Assembly (NCBI GenBank): GCA_025765615.1
Contig: JAIVFJ010000013.1
Location: forward strand, 1-64,000
Length of the DNA: 64,000 nt
Source: Zopfochytrium polystomum
Taxonomy: Eukaryota > Chytridiomycota > Chytridiomycetes > Chytridiales > Chytridiaceae
Direction: 5' to 3'
In this document: positions 9,374 through 18,737 of the stretch, one piece after another
Position numbering within the stretch: the stretch's first letter is position 1
Layout: each line of letters begins with the position of its first letter
Translations under genes and position numbers: made by a program
Notes under the pieces: model-generated
Told to the model about the DNA's origin: nothing
Seen by the model: the letters and a program-made list of their open reading frames with translations, nothing else
The model's database searches: none

Positions 9374-11354
9374 GTTTCCATGGCATTAGCATCGCCTGCA
9401 CGCACAGCAGTGGGTTCAGTCTCAGTTTCCCTCCCCTTCCCCTTCACACCAGAAGGCGCAGATGGGTACAGAGAGAGATCCTTCAACTTCCCCCTCAGGA
9501 GTGTCTCCAACTTCTTTGGCACAGATGCATAAATAGACTTGGCAACATTTGGTGGTGGTCTGAAGAATGGGTGGTTCAAGATCCCAGCAACCCGGCGGAT
9601 ATACGCCTGCACAGCTGCTTCCCTAGCTTCAGGAGAATCCTTCAACTTCGAGGGCATCCAGGGCTCACAATCAGTGTCCACGGCAATCTCAGCATCAGCA
9701 CAAGCCTTGATGAACTTCTCCTTGTCCCCCTCATACACCCAGCATTCCATCAGAGCAGCATATTGGCCAATGACTGAAATTTCTGGTACTCTAGGGAAGC
9801 CTTTCTCAGGTCTAAACACAAGTCTCATGCTGTGGCGGGGGTTAGCCCGACCCACATCTGAAAGGTTAGGTCGGATGTACACTGGAACAAACTTAGCCTC
9901 AGGCAGCGACGACTCAGGCCGAACGTAGCCTGGCACTGAGCGCCGAGCTGCGATGGCTGAGGGGCGCGGCCGCAGAACCTGAGCAATCTTGTCTTCAACA
10001 GAGGCATTGGGGTCGGCAGCAACAAAGATGCCTTTCACGAATGGGCAGGGATGAATAGGCTTAGGACCAGAGAGCGCAACAGTAGCAGCAAAACTTAGCG
10101 GGTGCACACTCTGCTTCGTTCGAGGTAGACTTGGCCATCCTCCGGGTGTCTGCGGTCGCTCAGAAATGCGAGAGTGGGGGCGTCCGCCCCTACCACGCTG
10201 CAGACGACGCTCTCCGTCCTCCCTCTCAGAATCCCAGTCCTCGTCGTCAAGGCGTCGGTTGCCGCTGCCACCTCCCCTGTCAGCATCAGTGGCACCCTTA
10301 CTCATTCCACCATCGCCTCCGGCCCCGCCACCTGCGCCGCCGCCCCCTACCCTGGCACCCATCCGAAGCAGCAGAATCTCTGCCTCCAACTCCTTAATTC
10401 GAGCGTCCTTTTCCTTGATGGTTGTATTGAGGCGTTCGATGCGTCCTTTGAGGTTGTCAATCTCGACGACGCTGTATTCATGCTTTTCGTTGTGAAGTTC
10501 GAGTATGGAGTTCACCCGCTGCATAAAATCGGAGACTTCCTCCATTGTCGGTGGGGGGCGTCGGGGCGGGGGGTCAGGGAACATCATCTGCGAGAAAGTT
10601 TGCTGACTGGATTGGGACATCTCACGTTGGTCGATTAGTGCGCTGAGATACGGTCGGGGTCGAGGGGTGGGGCTTGGAGAGACTGATCGTGAAGAGTCCG
10701 AGTTTGCGTCGCGCGACGCAGATCGTGGTCGTTTGGCCTCCGTCGAGTCCGCGGATGGCGGTGTGCGATGCTTTCGGTCGAGGCGGGAAAGTGGTGGGCG
10801 ATCTGGTGTCGGGCGGGCGAGATCGGAGGACGCACCTGCGTTCGCACTGATGCGGGCAGTTGTAGCTGCTGCGTGGACGCGATGGAGGGAGTCGATGAGG
10901 GCGGTGTGGTGGGCGGGGTTCACACGTGCGAGTTCTGTGTGGAATCGTCGCGCTAGAGGCGGCCGACAGTGGGAGCACGCAATCGACAGACGTTGGATAC
11001 CGGAGATTGAGTTTGGACGTCCTGCGACTCCTTTGGAGATGAACTTGTGGTGACAGCGAGGGCAGGTGAGGCAATCGCAGTAGAATCGGAAGAGAGCACG
11101 TTCGAGATCGTGGAACCCAGCGGCGGTGGTAACTTCGAAGCGGCGAGGGTCAAACGATCGCTTTCGAGGAGGATCTGCTACGATCGGTGGACTGGCGGAG
11201 GTGGCGCTGGATGCTGATGGGGCTGGAGCAAAGGAGAGCTTAAGTTGTTTACTCAAAGTGACGACTGTGGCGTCGTACGCGGCTTCAGAAGTCGACAACG
11301 ACCCCCCCGGTGTCTCTAATGACCCGGTGGTAATCGAGCGAAGAAAAAAGCCCC
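9370..11354 (-). CDS. LINE ORF1 protein (copy C)
   Basis: The ORF1 product of the element, probably an RNA-binding structural protein. A Cys-rich finger (CDCLTCPRCH ... CSHC) is encoded near 11,000-11,080. It is followed by an SR/SP-rich region, then the conserved block starting at Met 10,620, then a coiled coil (about 10,380-10,540; LKGRIERLNTTIKEKDARIK). A Gly-rich linker and a conserved C-terminal domain ending at TGA 9370-9372 complete it. No ATG lies inside the element upstream of the finger. The frame runs without a stop through the telomeric repeats into the host F-box stub, giving a 724-codon open frame to 11,544. Whether that fusion is used is unknown. Confidence 0.85.
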
Positions 11355-11370
11355 CCCTAACCCTAACCCT
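11355..11370 (-). repeat. Telomeric repeat at the LINE/host junction
   Basis: CCCTAACCCTAACCCT on the + strand, preceded by extra Cs. This is where the LINE array ends and unique host DNA begins. Its orientation puts the telomere to the left, the same as the other two junctions. Confidence 0.85.
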
Positions 11371-11560
11371 GCAGGGCGACAGATCCGATGGGCACGGTAG
11401 GCGAAAGTCCAACAGATCGACAAGACTGCGACTCGAGGCGTGTTGCAGCGAGGCCGACGGGATGGAGTAGAGGGCGAGCGCTTGCTGGCGCTCGAGTCGC
11501 AGCAGGGTCGCGAGGCGGAAGCGGGCGTCTCTGGGGAGGAACAAGAGGACGTGAGGACCG
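11371..11560 (-). pseudogene. Truncated F-box-like gene, amino-terminal stub
   Basis: About 60 codons reading VLLFLPRDARFRLATLLRL and onward. They align with the amino-terminal region of the intact gene at 34,598 (RFLAPSDAFRLATLLRL) and with the gene at 16,949 (YRIATLFRLL). The coding sequence is cut at its 3' side exactly at the telomeric block, so all WW repeats are missing. Upstream (towards 11,561) the 650-bp dispersed repeat begins, so its promoter and start may also be gone. This fits a chromosome break inside the gene followed by telomere addition. Confidence 0.75.
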
Positions 11561-12217
11561 GAAAAAAAAAAAAGAACGAAAATCCTTTGAGGCCAAGTTT
11601 ACATTGCACAAACCCGACCCCAGGACGTGAGGGTACGCCCAGTAGGCAAACCACACGTGTAGAACACGATTCCGGCGTCGAAACAGCGGTGGACAGCCTC
11701 CTGCAAAAGATTTCCTGAGTGGGAGTGCGTTTTGGATCTGGAGTTTTCGGAAAAACCCGCAATATTCCCTGTTTGCCACTAATCGACCCAAAGTTTTTTT
11801 TGCAGATTCGGAATCCTCTCGCAATTCTAGCTTAGAGATGTGACACTTAGAACGTCGAATCACGTCATCTTTGTGCCGGTGGGAGAGCTCAAAGTGTGGG
11901 TGGTCGCTGTGGACTTAGTTTTTTTGGCCCTGGTGGAAAACAATAACAAAATGAAAAAATTGACAAAAAAAAACAATTAGACTTGGCCTCATATGAGTCC
12001 ATATTGAGTCCATATTGAGTCCATATGTGTGGACTCAATAGTGAATGAAAACCATAACAAAAACAATAAAATTGACAAAAAAAAACAATTAAAGAGACAC
12101 AAAATGGACTCATTAATGGACTTGATAGTGGACTTGATAGTGTGGACTTGATAGTGGCCCCACTTTCACTAAGTGGCCCCACTTTCACTAAGTAGGGCCC
12201 GGATTGATATGTCTAGG
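11553..12217 (+). repeat. Dispersed ~650-bp repeat R, copy 1
   Basis: Nearly identical to 18,738-19,397. It starts with GTGAGGACCG and a poly-A run and ends with GATATGTCTAGG. Internal repeats include three GAGTCCATATT units, three TGGACTTGATAG units and a doubled GTGGCCCCACTTTCACTAA. It has no coding potential. The right edge directly abuts an orphan reverse-transcriptase ORF. It could be a non-autonomous element or the end of a larger one. Confidence 0.85.
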
Positions 12218-13171
12218 AGTGATGTGAAGCTTAAGCAATGCAGGAAAGTAATCCTGAAACATATCTCGCGTGCAAACTTCGTTGATTTGATAGGTATATG
12301 TCGGAAGATGACTGACGGTCTGGATATGGGATCTAAGTTATCTCCGCCGCTGGCCATGTGGTACTTGTCTAAGCAACTTGAAGGGAAGGTATGTGGTGTT
12401 GGAGAGGATGCCAACTGCAAGGTATTCGTTGATGACATGGCTCTAAAGGTTAGAGTTCAAGATGCTGAGTACATGAAGAATCTCATCGTGTCTTCATTGG
12501 AAATGGAAGTTGAATGGTCCCAGAGAGTCGCATCGATGGATCTTGAAGCTACCCATCGTTTCAGACCCGCTGTGCGGTGGGTTGATCGAGGAAGGATTAT
12601 GCCGGTACATGCTGGCAGCGAGCTGCCCAGGAGTTTGGTGATTTCCACTGTTTCCACTGTAGTCAGGCGGTGGTTGGAAGTTGATGTCGAGTTTCAGGAA
12701 ATGTTTAAGCCTTGGTTCGTGGCTGGGACTGGTATGCCCATCAGGTCTCGTATTGACGGGCTAAATCTGAGATTTGAAAGATACTTAGGTGTTGAATGGA
12801 CCAAACCTGCCAAGAAAAGAGTTGGGAAATCTGTTAGAGCATCCATGCTAGATATTGATCGAACGTCTAAAGAAGCATTTAAGGCTGCCGAAAGGCCCTT
12901 AAAGGTGAGGGATAAATCTAAGGGTTTGGTGGTATTGAACATCGAATGGTACCCCCGGCTTGATTCTAGGTTGGGTCGACGGATCGTGCAAGCGTTACTG
13001 AAACATCTACGCAAAGAGCATCAAGGAAAGGATGTGCAAGTTCGCTGGAGGCAGAGTACGGTCACAACTGCCTTGAGGAAATGCATGGTCAAGCCTGACT
13101 GGGACCAGGTCTATGGTCAGTCAGGAAAGGCAACTGATGAGGATCGGTGGTGCGGTCCGAAACGGGAGTAA
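12218..13171 (+). pseudogene. Reverse-transcriptase fragment, Penelope-like
   Basis: A ~315-residue open frame that lacks the amino-terminal fingers of a reverse transcriptase. Two hallmark motifs are visible: GLDMGSKLSPPLAMWYL (the G-x-MGS-LSP block) and the catalytic VFVDDM. A later segment (HAGSELPRSLVISTVSTVVR ... GTGMP) resembles the part of Penelope-like elements where S-HP-R and a terminal GYP-like motif occur. Neither LINE nor Ty3 enzymes have the MGS-LSP wording. The ATG at 12,173 lies in repeat R, so the real start is missing. No GIY-YIG endonuclease follows. Class assignment is from motif style only. Confidence 0.6.
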
Positions 13172-13362
13172 GGTAGTACCTCGGGGGTGCTCCTTACTCG
13201 GGTTGTGGTCATGTTGGAATTGTGTCTGAGTACAATGTACGTTCTTGTTAGTTGCAAGGCCAGTGGGTTGGGGACCCATGATTGAGGTTTGTGACAGATG
13301 AGAATAATAAATTAGAAAAAGAACATAAGAGTAAATGTGAGCAATTCGTTGGCGTAAGTGAG
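13172..13362 (+). other. 3' tail of the RT fragment, non-coding
   Basis: AT-rich sequence after the RT stop codon. It contains a clear hairpin (GAGTAAGG pairing with CCTTACTC, about 13,166-13,200) and ends in AATAATAAATTAG-type sequence. No ORF is present. It probably belongs to the RT-bearing element. Confidence 0.4.
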
Positions 13363-13611
13363 CTAACCCGTATTGTCTACCATTATGACTGAATTGGATT
13401 CCGGATCTTCCAGCATAACCCCATCCACGTCAAGGACAATCTCATCACCAGTGGCAGAGTCCACATACACCAACTCAATGGAAACACCTGCAGCAATCCC
13501 CCAGTGGGTCGCCACAAGCTGAAGCAAATCATCACGGCCAATGGTAGCAGGAACAGAGATCTTCTTGTTTGTTCCACCATACTCAAAGGTTGGAATCCAG
13601 GCAGTTGCCAT
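13363..13611 (-). CDS. Small protein of unknown function (82 aa)
   Basis: A single-exon ORF starting MATAWIPTFEYGGTNKK. An upstream in-frame Met (13,665) would add 18 residues, but the GC-poor sequence there looks like leader. The protein is mildly acidic with alternating beta-type segments (ISVPATIGRDDLLQLVATHW, VSIELVYVD, EIVLDVDGVML). That is the rough pattern of a ubiquitin/PB1-like fold, but I see no diagnostic PB1 acidic motif. Codon use is less GC-rich than that of the housekeeping genes to the right. It has no cysteines, signal peptide or membrane segment. Function unknown. Confidence 0.55.
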   Translation of the reverse strand: MATAWIPTFEYGGTNKKISVPATIGRDDLLQLVATHWGIAAGVSIELVYVDSATGDEIVLDVDGVMLEDPESNSVIMVDNTG

Positions 13612-14305
13612 GACGGTTTTTCGTAGAGCTTTTGACAAATTCTGAAAAAATGAGTGTAAGACCAAAAGTCATAATAATAGAGCCTGAATAATTGGCAGCA
13701 TTGAACAGATGCGGCGAGCAGAATGGCGGCGGGGGGCAGGCGGTGGGCGGTGGGCAGGGTGTGGTGCGTGCCGTGCTGTGCGCCGTGCTGTGCGCCGTGC
13801 GGCGCACCGAAGACACCATCGCAAACCGACCGATCGTTCACCGACCCCCTCGCCATCCATCCACAGCCATCGCAATCCGTCCTCGCCCTCGGCAGCTGGC
13901 GATCGTCTCACCACGGCGATACTCCGTCTCGATACATCCAGATCGCTGCTAAGGGAGGCGGGAGGGTGGGATGGGAAGGGTGCGGGCGGGTGGGCGGGGT
14001 GGGGTGGGTGGTGACGGCGGCAACCTCCTCACCTTCCCCACGAAAAAATTTTCCCGTTTTTCCTCGCCACGAATTTCTCTGCAGTCGAACAGCCCTAATC
14101 CGCGCGAGCCGCTACCTGCCTCGCACCGGGGCTGGAGAAAGGGAGTGAGCAGGTGCCAAGAATGGTGGTGGGGAGCAAAGAATGGGCTGAAGCCGGGTTT
14201 GCACGGAGTGGCAGTCGTTGCGACTGGTTTCAACTTCTCGTCTGCCTTCAACGACGGTGAACGCGCCTCTGAGCCGCCACTTTCTGATAGCCGTAATCAC
14301 GTCAC
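13612..14305. other. Intergenic, GC-rich with tandem GCGCCGTGCT units
   Basis: Contains a short tandem duplication (GTGCGCCGTGCT units around 13,770-13,800) and G-rich stretches near 13,960-14,010. No ORF here has coding-like codon use. It may hold the promoters of the genes on either side. Confidence 0.4.
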
Positions 14306-14484
14306 AATCGCCAGGCTTTCAAGGAGGCACGCTCCACGTGAGACAGCGACGCGGTGTCGCCCTGCGCAAGCTCGAGCTCCAGCACGTGGACTGGGTCGAG
14401 CGCGACCCCGAGCTGCGCGCGGTGCTCCAGAACTACGGCGTCGAGGTGGTGCTGTTGCCGGCCGCGAGTGGAGCGTTTGACTAG
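14306..14484 (+). CDS. Terminal exon or gene remnant, unknown
   Basis: About 57 codons with strong G/C at third positions, ending at TAG 14,482-14,484: GGTLHVRQRRGVALRKLELQ, then HVDWVERDPELRAVLQNYGV, then EVVLLPAASGAFD. The codon bias is typical of a real exon in this genome, and a CCAG acceptor-like site lies just upstream (about 14,310). The Leu-spaced wording recalls the edge of a leucine-rich repeat, but that is weak. I could not identify upstream exons, so it may be a fragment. Confidence 0.4.
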
Positions 14485-15602
14485 GAGACCACCCCCCCGA
14501 ACCGCGAAGCTGTCCAAGCGCGTTAAAAGATAAATCGAGATGATGAATTTGGTACAAATGAGAAAAGGTTGGTGTGGGTTTCTCAGGAATTTTTTTTTTC
14601 TCGCCCCCTTTGCCGGTCACCCGTAACGTGTAACTTAGTTCGGGCTAAAATCAAACCGAGTAGATTTCGTTTCAAAATGTTGATTATTTTGATTGGCACT
14701 GGGGGTGTTGGTTCTTTCTTAAAGCAAACGGCTTCATCTACTTCCCCCTACGTCTCCTGGGCGCCGTGCCGCAAGGTTGCGATGCTAAACAGCAAAAAGC
14801 CTGGCAAATCAATTTCGCCCCGCGCGGCTGCGCGATGGTCTAATAGAATTACAACTGGTTGAAATGTCGAATGCACATCGACTTGTAATACAAATTACGC
14901 AACATCGGGTTGGTCCCACATCACTCCTCCACGTTCCGGGTTAGCCTGGAGCTCAGCGTCGACCAAAAAAAGCCGCGAAACTGGCGGTCGCGTGGAAAGC
15001 CTCGACAGGGTTAGCGTAGTAGCCCGGTGCGAGGAGCTCGGCGCGGTGGGCCGCGGCGTGTTCGTGGGCGGGGGTGGGTGCCGCTCAACTTGGCCAAACG
15101 AAGTAAAAGGGGCTCAGCAAGATCGTGTTGGTTACGCAAAAATGAGGGAGGTTTTTCTTCTTGCGTTCAATCCTCAGCTTGGCGACGACAGCGAAGCACT
15201 TCGACTTCGTCCGCATTGATTCAACATCGTAGCTGAGCACCTCGAAATGCATGGCTTGGGGCGGTGTGGTTCAAGGAGGGTGGGAGGCAGGAGGGCTACC
15301 GGTGCGCGCAGTGGTACCGAGAAAAGCGGGAAACTCATCATAATAATAACATGGAACAGTGAGATTGGGCAGTCCATGGTTCAAGGAGTGGGAGGTCCCC
15401 CAAGAACAAAACACAAAAAAAAAAAAAAAAAAAAAAAAAAATGCAATCGACAACGCAATACCCACTGTGCTGATGGGGCATAACGTTTATTTGAGGTCCA
15501 TGGCTTGTTGTACCAATTTCCCGACAAGAATGAACGACCAATGAATCTTTCGTAGTCTGCGGAACAAATACTGGGCAGCAGAGTCTGGGTGCACGGATTT
15601 CC
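14485..15602. other. Intergenic region with a 28-nt poly-A tract
   Basis: No supported gene. A poly-A run lies at about 15,414-15,440. The rest is unremarkable, with a few short frames lacking coding bias. It separates the exon at 14,306 from the 3' end of the WW-repeat gene. Confidence 0.5.
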
Positions 15603-16949
15603 CTAGTCTGTCCATTCAAAAAGAGAAGAGAGCCAGGCGAGCAGCGAACTGCTCTCCGCCGCCGCCGCCTTGGTCTTGATCTCCAACAAGCCGCTGTCCT
15701 TCCACCAGGCCACGGCCTCGGCCGCTGCGTGCTCCCCCGCCGACTGCAGGACTGTTGTCGGATCCTACTTGAGCGCAAGCCCACTCCCCGCCCACCACTG
15801 CAGCACTGCGACTTCTCCGCAACGCGTGGCCCACACCATCGCATCTTCCGAGTACCGGAGCTCCAGCCCGCTCAACCGCCACCACTCCAGCACGTGGATG
15901 TGGCCGTTGCTGCTCGCCATGTCCATGGCGTACTCAGTGTACTTCATTTCGAAGCCGCTCGCCAGCCACCACTCGAGCATCTCCACGCTCCCGTTCCTGC
16001 TGGCGAAATTCACCGCGTTCGCCGTGTACAGCGGCGGCGCAAGCCCGCTGGCCCTCCACCACTCGAGCGTCTCCGTCTTCCGGAACGTCGTCGCCGTGTC
16101 CATCACGTCCTGCGAGTACTTCATCTCCATCCCGCTGCGCGACGCCCACCACTCCAGCACCGCAACGTCTCCCGCAACCGACGCCGCGTGCACCGCCTCC
16201 ACCCCGTACCGCACCGGGAGCCCGCTGTCGCGCCACCACCCCAGCGCGGCCAAAGACCGCCGCTTGCTGCCACAGTGCACCGCCGCATCCGTGTACTTTA
16301 ACGGCAGCCCACTGCTGCGCCACCACTCCAGTGCCGCCACCTGGTCCGCCGCTGTCGCCCCGTCCATTGCCGCCGCACTGTACTTGAGCCGAAGCCCGCT
16401 GCGCTGCCACCACGACAGGACGTGCACGTGCCCCGCGGCGCTGGACGCGTCCATCGCGCGAGTCGTGTAGTACTTGGCTGAGTGGGACCACCGCTGCACA
16501 AGGCGACAGAATCGTCTTCGGCGTGGGGGGGGGAGGAAAGTGGGGAGGAAGGTGTTTGAGGTGAGCTGGAGCGGTCAAGCACATGTGTTTCACATTGGTT
16601 CGTCGTCCTCGGACGCTTCTGCCTTGGGTTCCTCCTTCTTCGCCGCCGGCAGCGGCGGCGGCGGCAGGGCGGGCTCCGCCAGAGGCAGGGCGCTGCGATG
16701 CGGGAAACGCTCGAGCAGGACGTCCAGGAAGTCCGTGTCCGCGCCGCGGACGCTGGCGGCGTCAAAGGGTAATCGCTGGGTTTGGAGGAAGGCGTCGACC
16801 TGATCCGGAAGCAGCCGGAAGAGGGTCGCGATGCGGTACCGGTCGACGGCATCCAAGTGCTCGCGCACGCTGGTCCAGGTGATGCTGACGAGGAGGTCGA
16901 TGGATTGCTGGCGGTGAGCCGGGGTCCTCGTGTGGTCGAGTAATAACAT
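15603..16949 (-). CDS. F-box-like protein with ankyrin/WW-type repeats, in-frame TAG
   Basis: A two-exon gene. Exon 1 (16,949 to about 16,592) starts MLLLDHTRT and holds the F-box-like region (YRIATLFRLLPDQVDAFLQ), then an acidic linker. A ~70-nt intron (donor AT|GTGAAA, acceptor CCGAAG|ACG) keeps the frame. Exon 2 has about eight repeats of the form 'VxVLEWWxxSGLxLKYxxxAMDxA', related to ankyrin repeats. A TAG at 15,765-15,767 replaces the codon for the conserved Tyr of an LKY motif. After it the frame stays open for ~53 more codons, with another repeat (AEAVAWWKDSGLLEIK), to a second TAG at 15,603. This is either a recent nonsense mutation, a read error or read-through. F-box families of this kind usually bind Skp1-Cullin ligases through the N-terminus; here that is inference. 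Confidence 0.75.
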
Positions 16950-17499
16950 TTTTTTTGATTTCGTGGGGTGGCCGAGCCACGCCAGAGATTGGGATCCAAG
17001 CGTGGATGACAGCAGATCTTTCAAAGGAGGGCTATTGGATAATTGATTCATGGGCGTGCACGTGCTGGGGCGTCGTCGCTGCATCGCTGGAAGCTTCTGG
17101 GCCGCCGATCGGTCCTGCTTTTCGGCCGATTAGACTGCACGTACAGTACAATCTCCAACGAACTGGTGGCCTTGACCACCGACTGCAGTCTGTGGGTTCC
17201 ATCCCTCCAGCTTTGAATTTGCCGTCAAGGCAGCAAAGAGTTCGTTTTTTTTGCATTTACCAGATTCCTGCGAAGCCGCTCGTCTCGAACAACCTGACCT
17301 ACTTCCGCATGGAGACTTCTTTTGCACCGTCGAGAGCCCCCTCGCGGCTGTTTGACGCGTGACTGAGGGTAAAGGTGATGCCGGTTGGGGCGGCAGTCCT
17401 CCGCAAATGTGTGATCACGTGTAATGGGTAAAATGTTTTCCCATCCACCAACCACCGGATCTCCACCCGACGAACACGAAATAAAAAAGGGACCCCAGG
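16950..17499. other. Intergenic between two convergent-looking - strand genes
   Basis: Holds the promoter side of the WW-repeat gene and the 3' side of the basic-protein gene. No supported ORF or RNA gene was seen. Confidence 0.45.
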
Positions 17500-18439
17500 T
17501 CACTTCTTGGTCTTGGCCTTGCCGCCCGCAACTGCCTTCGGTTGGACAGGCTCCACCTTCTTCGTCTTCTTCCCTGGGCCGGCGGTGGTCTTCGGCTTCT
17601 TGTTCGAGACCGCCGGCACCGCCTTCTTGTTTTTCTTCGGCCCTGTCGCCTTGGCCGCTGGCTTCGTTCTTGCGCCTGCCGCCTTGCCCTTGCTTTTCGC
17701 CGCGCGGACGTTCTTCTTGCCCGCCTTCCCGCCCGCCGCAGCCGGTTTCTTACCTGCGCCCCGCGCCTTAGCCTTCGCGCTCGCACCGCCGGTTCCGCTG
17801 TTTCTCTTGCCGCTCCCCTTGCCGCCCCCCTTGCCCGCCTTACCGGCCGCCACCGACTTCCTGCCGCCGCCTGCGTGCGAAGCCTTCGTCGCTTTCGCCT
17901 TCCCTGCCGCCCCAACCTCGCGCCACTTACCCCCGGCTTTCACCTTGCCGGCAGCGCCCTTCCCGCCGCGCTTCCCCGCCGCCTTTTTGCCGCTGCCATC
18001 GCCCCCCGCGCCTCGTGCCTCGCCTTTCCCCGGCTTCGCCCCCGCCCCCGCCGCCGCCTTCGCGCCGCCCTTGCCCCGTGCCGCCGCGATGGTTTCTTTC
18101 GTCATGGACCCGATCGCGCCGGCCGTTTTCTTGTTCGCCTTTGCCGCCGCGAGCGTCGCCTGTAGGAGGAAAGGTGGGAGACAGAGGTCAGAGCCACAGA
18201 GACATAGAAGGCGGAAAAAAAAGGGGCTGGCGTGCAAAGGCCGCCTCACGACCCGCACGCACGCAGATCCCCCCCCCTCACGCGCAACGCACCTTGATGT
18301 CCAGCGTTCCGTCCGCATTGAGCTGCTTGTTCGCAAAGAAAGCATTCATGTTCTGCGACACCTTCTTGGCGCTGTTGATCTTGCACGCGGTGCTTCCCGC
18401 GGCCGGCCGCGCCGTCCCCGACCGCCGCTCGAACGTCAT
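17500..18439 (-). CDS. Lysine/alanine/glycine-rich basic protein, histone H1-tail-like
   Basis: Two exons joined in frame. Exon 1 runs 18,439-18,293 (MTFERRSGTARPAAGS) and exon 2 runs 18,159-17,500, with a GT-AG intron between. Exon 2 is almost entirely Lys, Ala and Gly with KAAGKRGGKGAAGK-style runs, which is the composition of linker-histone tails and other chromatin or nucleolar proteins. A globular winged-helix H1 domain is not recognisable in exon 1 (CKINSAKKVSQNMNAFFANK). A longer upstream frame exists but overlaps repeat-like DNA (the CGATTCCG...CGAAACGG unit at 18,512), so the true 5' end may have been lost or altered. The protein is probably nuclear. Confidence 0.6.
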
Positions 18440-18499
18440 CCCCGCCGACCTGCACTGGCTCTCCACTTTGGTCGACGTCCACGAGTCCTCGGTCAGCGG

Positions 18500-18737
18500 C
18501 TTGTTCTTGTCGACACGATTCCGCTGTCGAAACGGCAGTGGGCTGTGTTTCCAGAAAAAAATTATAAGTGAGGACCAATTTTTTTTTTTTTTTTGGGCCA
18601 ACCTTGCACTTCAAAGTTCCTTAATAGAAACCTCCGCCAAGAGCTCGTCCTTAGCACCTTTCTAATGTACTTTTGACCGATCAACACGTTGAGCGTACTC
18701 CCACAGCCGTCCACTGCCGTTCCGGAAAAAAATTCTA
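18500..18737. repeat. Partial units of repeat R upstream of copy 2
   Basis: Two short blocks also found inside repeat R recur here. One is ACACGATTCCG(C/G)YG..CGAAACGG (18,512 and 18,848). The other is GAAAAAAATT(A/C)TAAGTGAGG (about 18,554 and 18,726). A 16-nt poly-T at about 18,580 separates them. The arrangement suggests a nested or tandem older insertion of the same family. Confidence 0.5.

Larger units (their letters stand above)
5305..11354 (-). mobile_element. Telomere-targeted LINE copy C, near full length
   Basis: A ~6.05-kb element bounded on both sides by telomeric repeats: a (TTAGGG)2 block at its 3' end and at least (TTAGGG)2 at its 5' end. Layout on the - strand is ORF1 with a zinc finger and coiled coil, then ORF2 with APE endonuclease and reverse transcriptase, then a ~290-nt 3' UTR. 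Known parallels are TRAS/SART elements of insects and MoTeR of Magnaporthe; MoTeR uses a restriction-like endonuclease, whereas this one has the APE type. A single 2-nt deletion near 7110 breaks ORF2. Confidence 0.92.

Noticed and set aside
13723..14148. Cys/Arg-rich + strand ORF
   Set aside because: Arises from tandem GTGCGCCGTGCT units and G-rich DNA. Overlapping frames are equally open and no motif is present.
15670..16470. + strand ORF opposite the WW-repeat gene
   Set aside because: Repetitive only because the - strand repeats are. The - strand has the family motifs.
17507..18571. Long + strand ORF opposite the Lys/Ala/Gly-rich gene
   Set aside because: It is a Phe/Pro/Leu-rich mirror of the - strand gene and crosses its intron. 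No motif.
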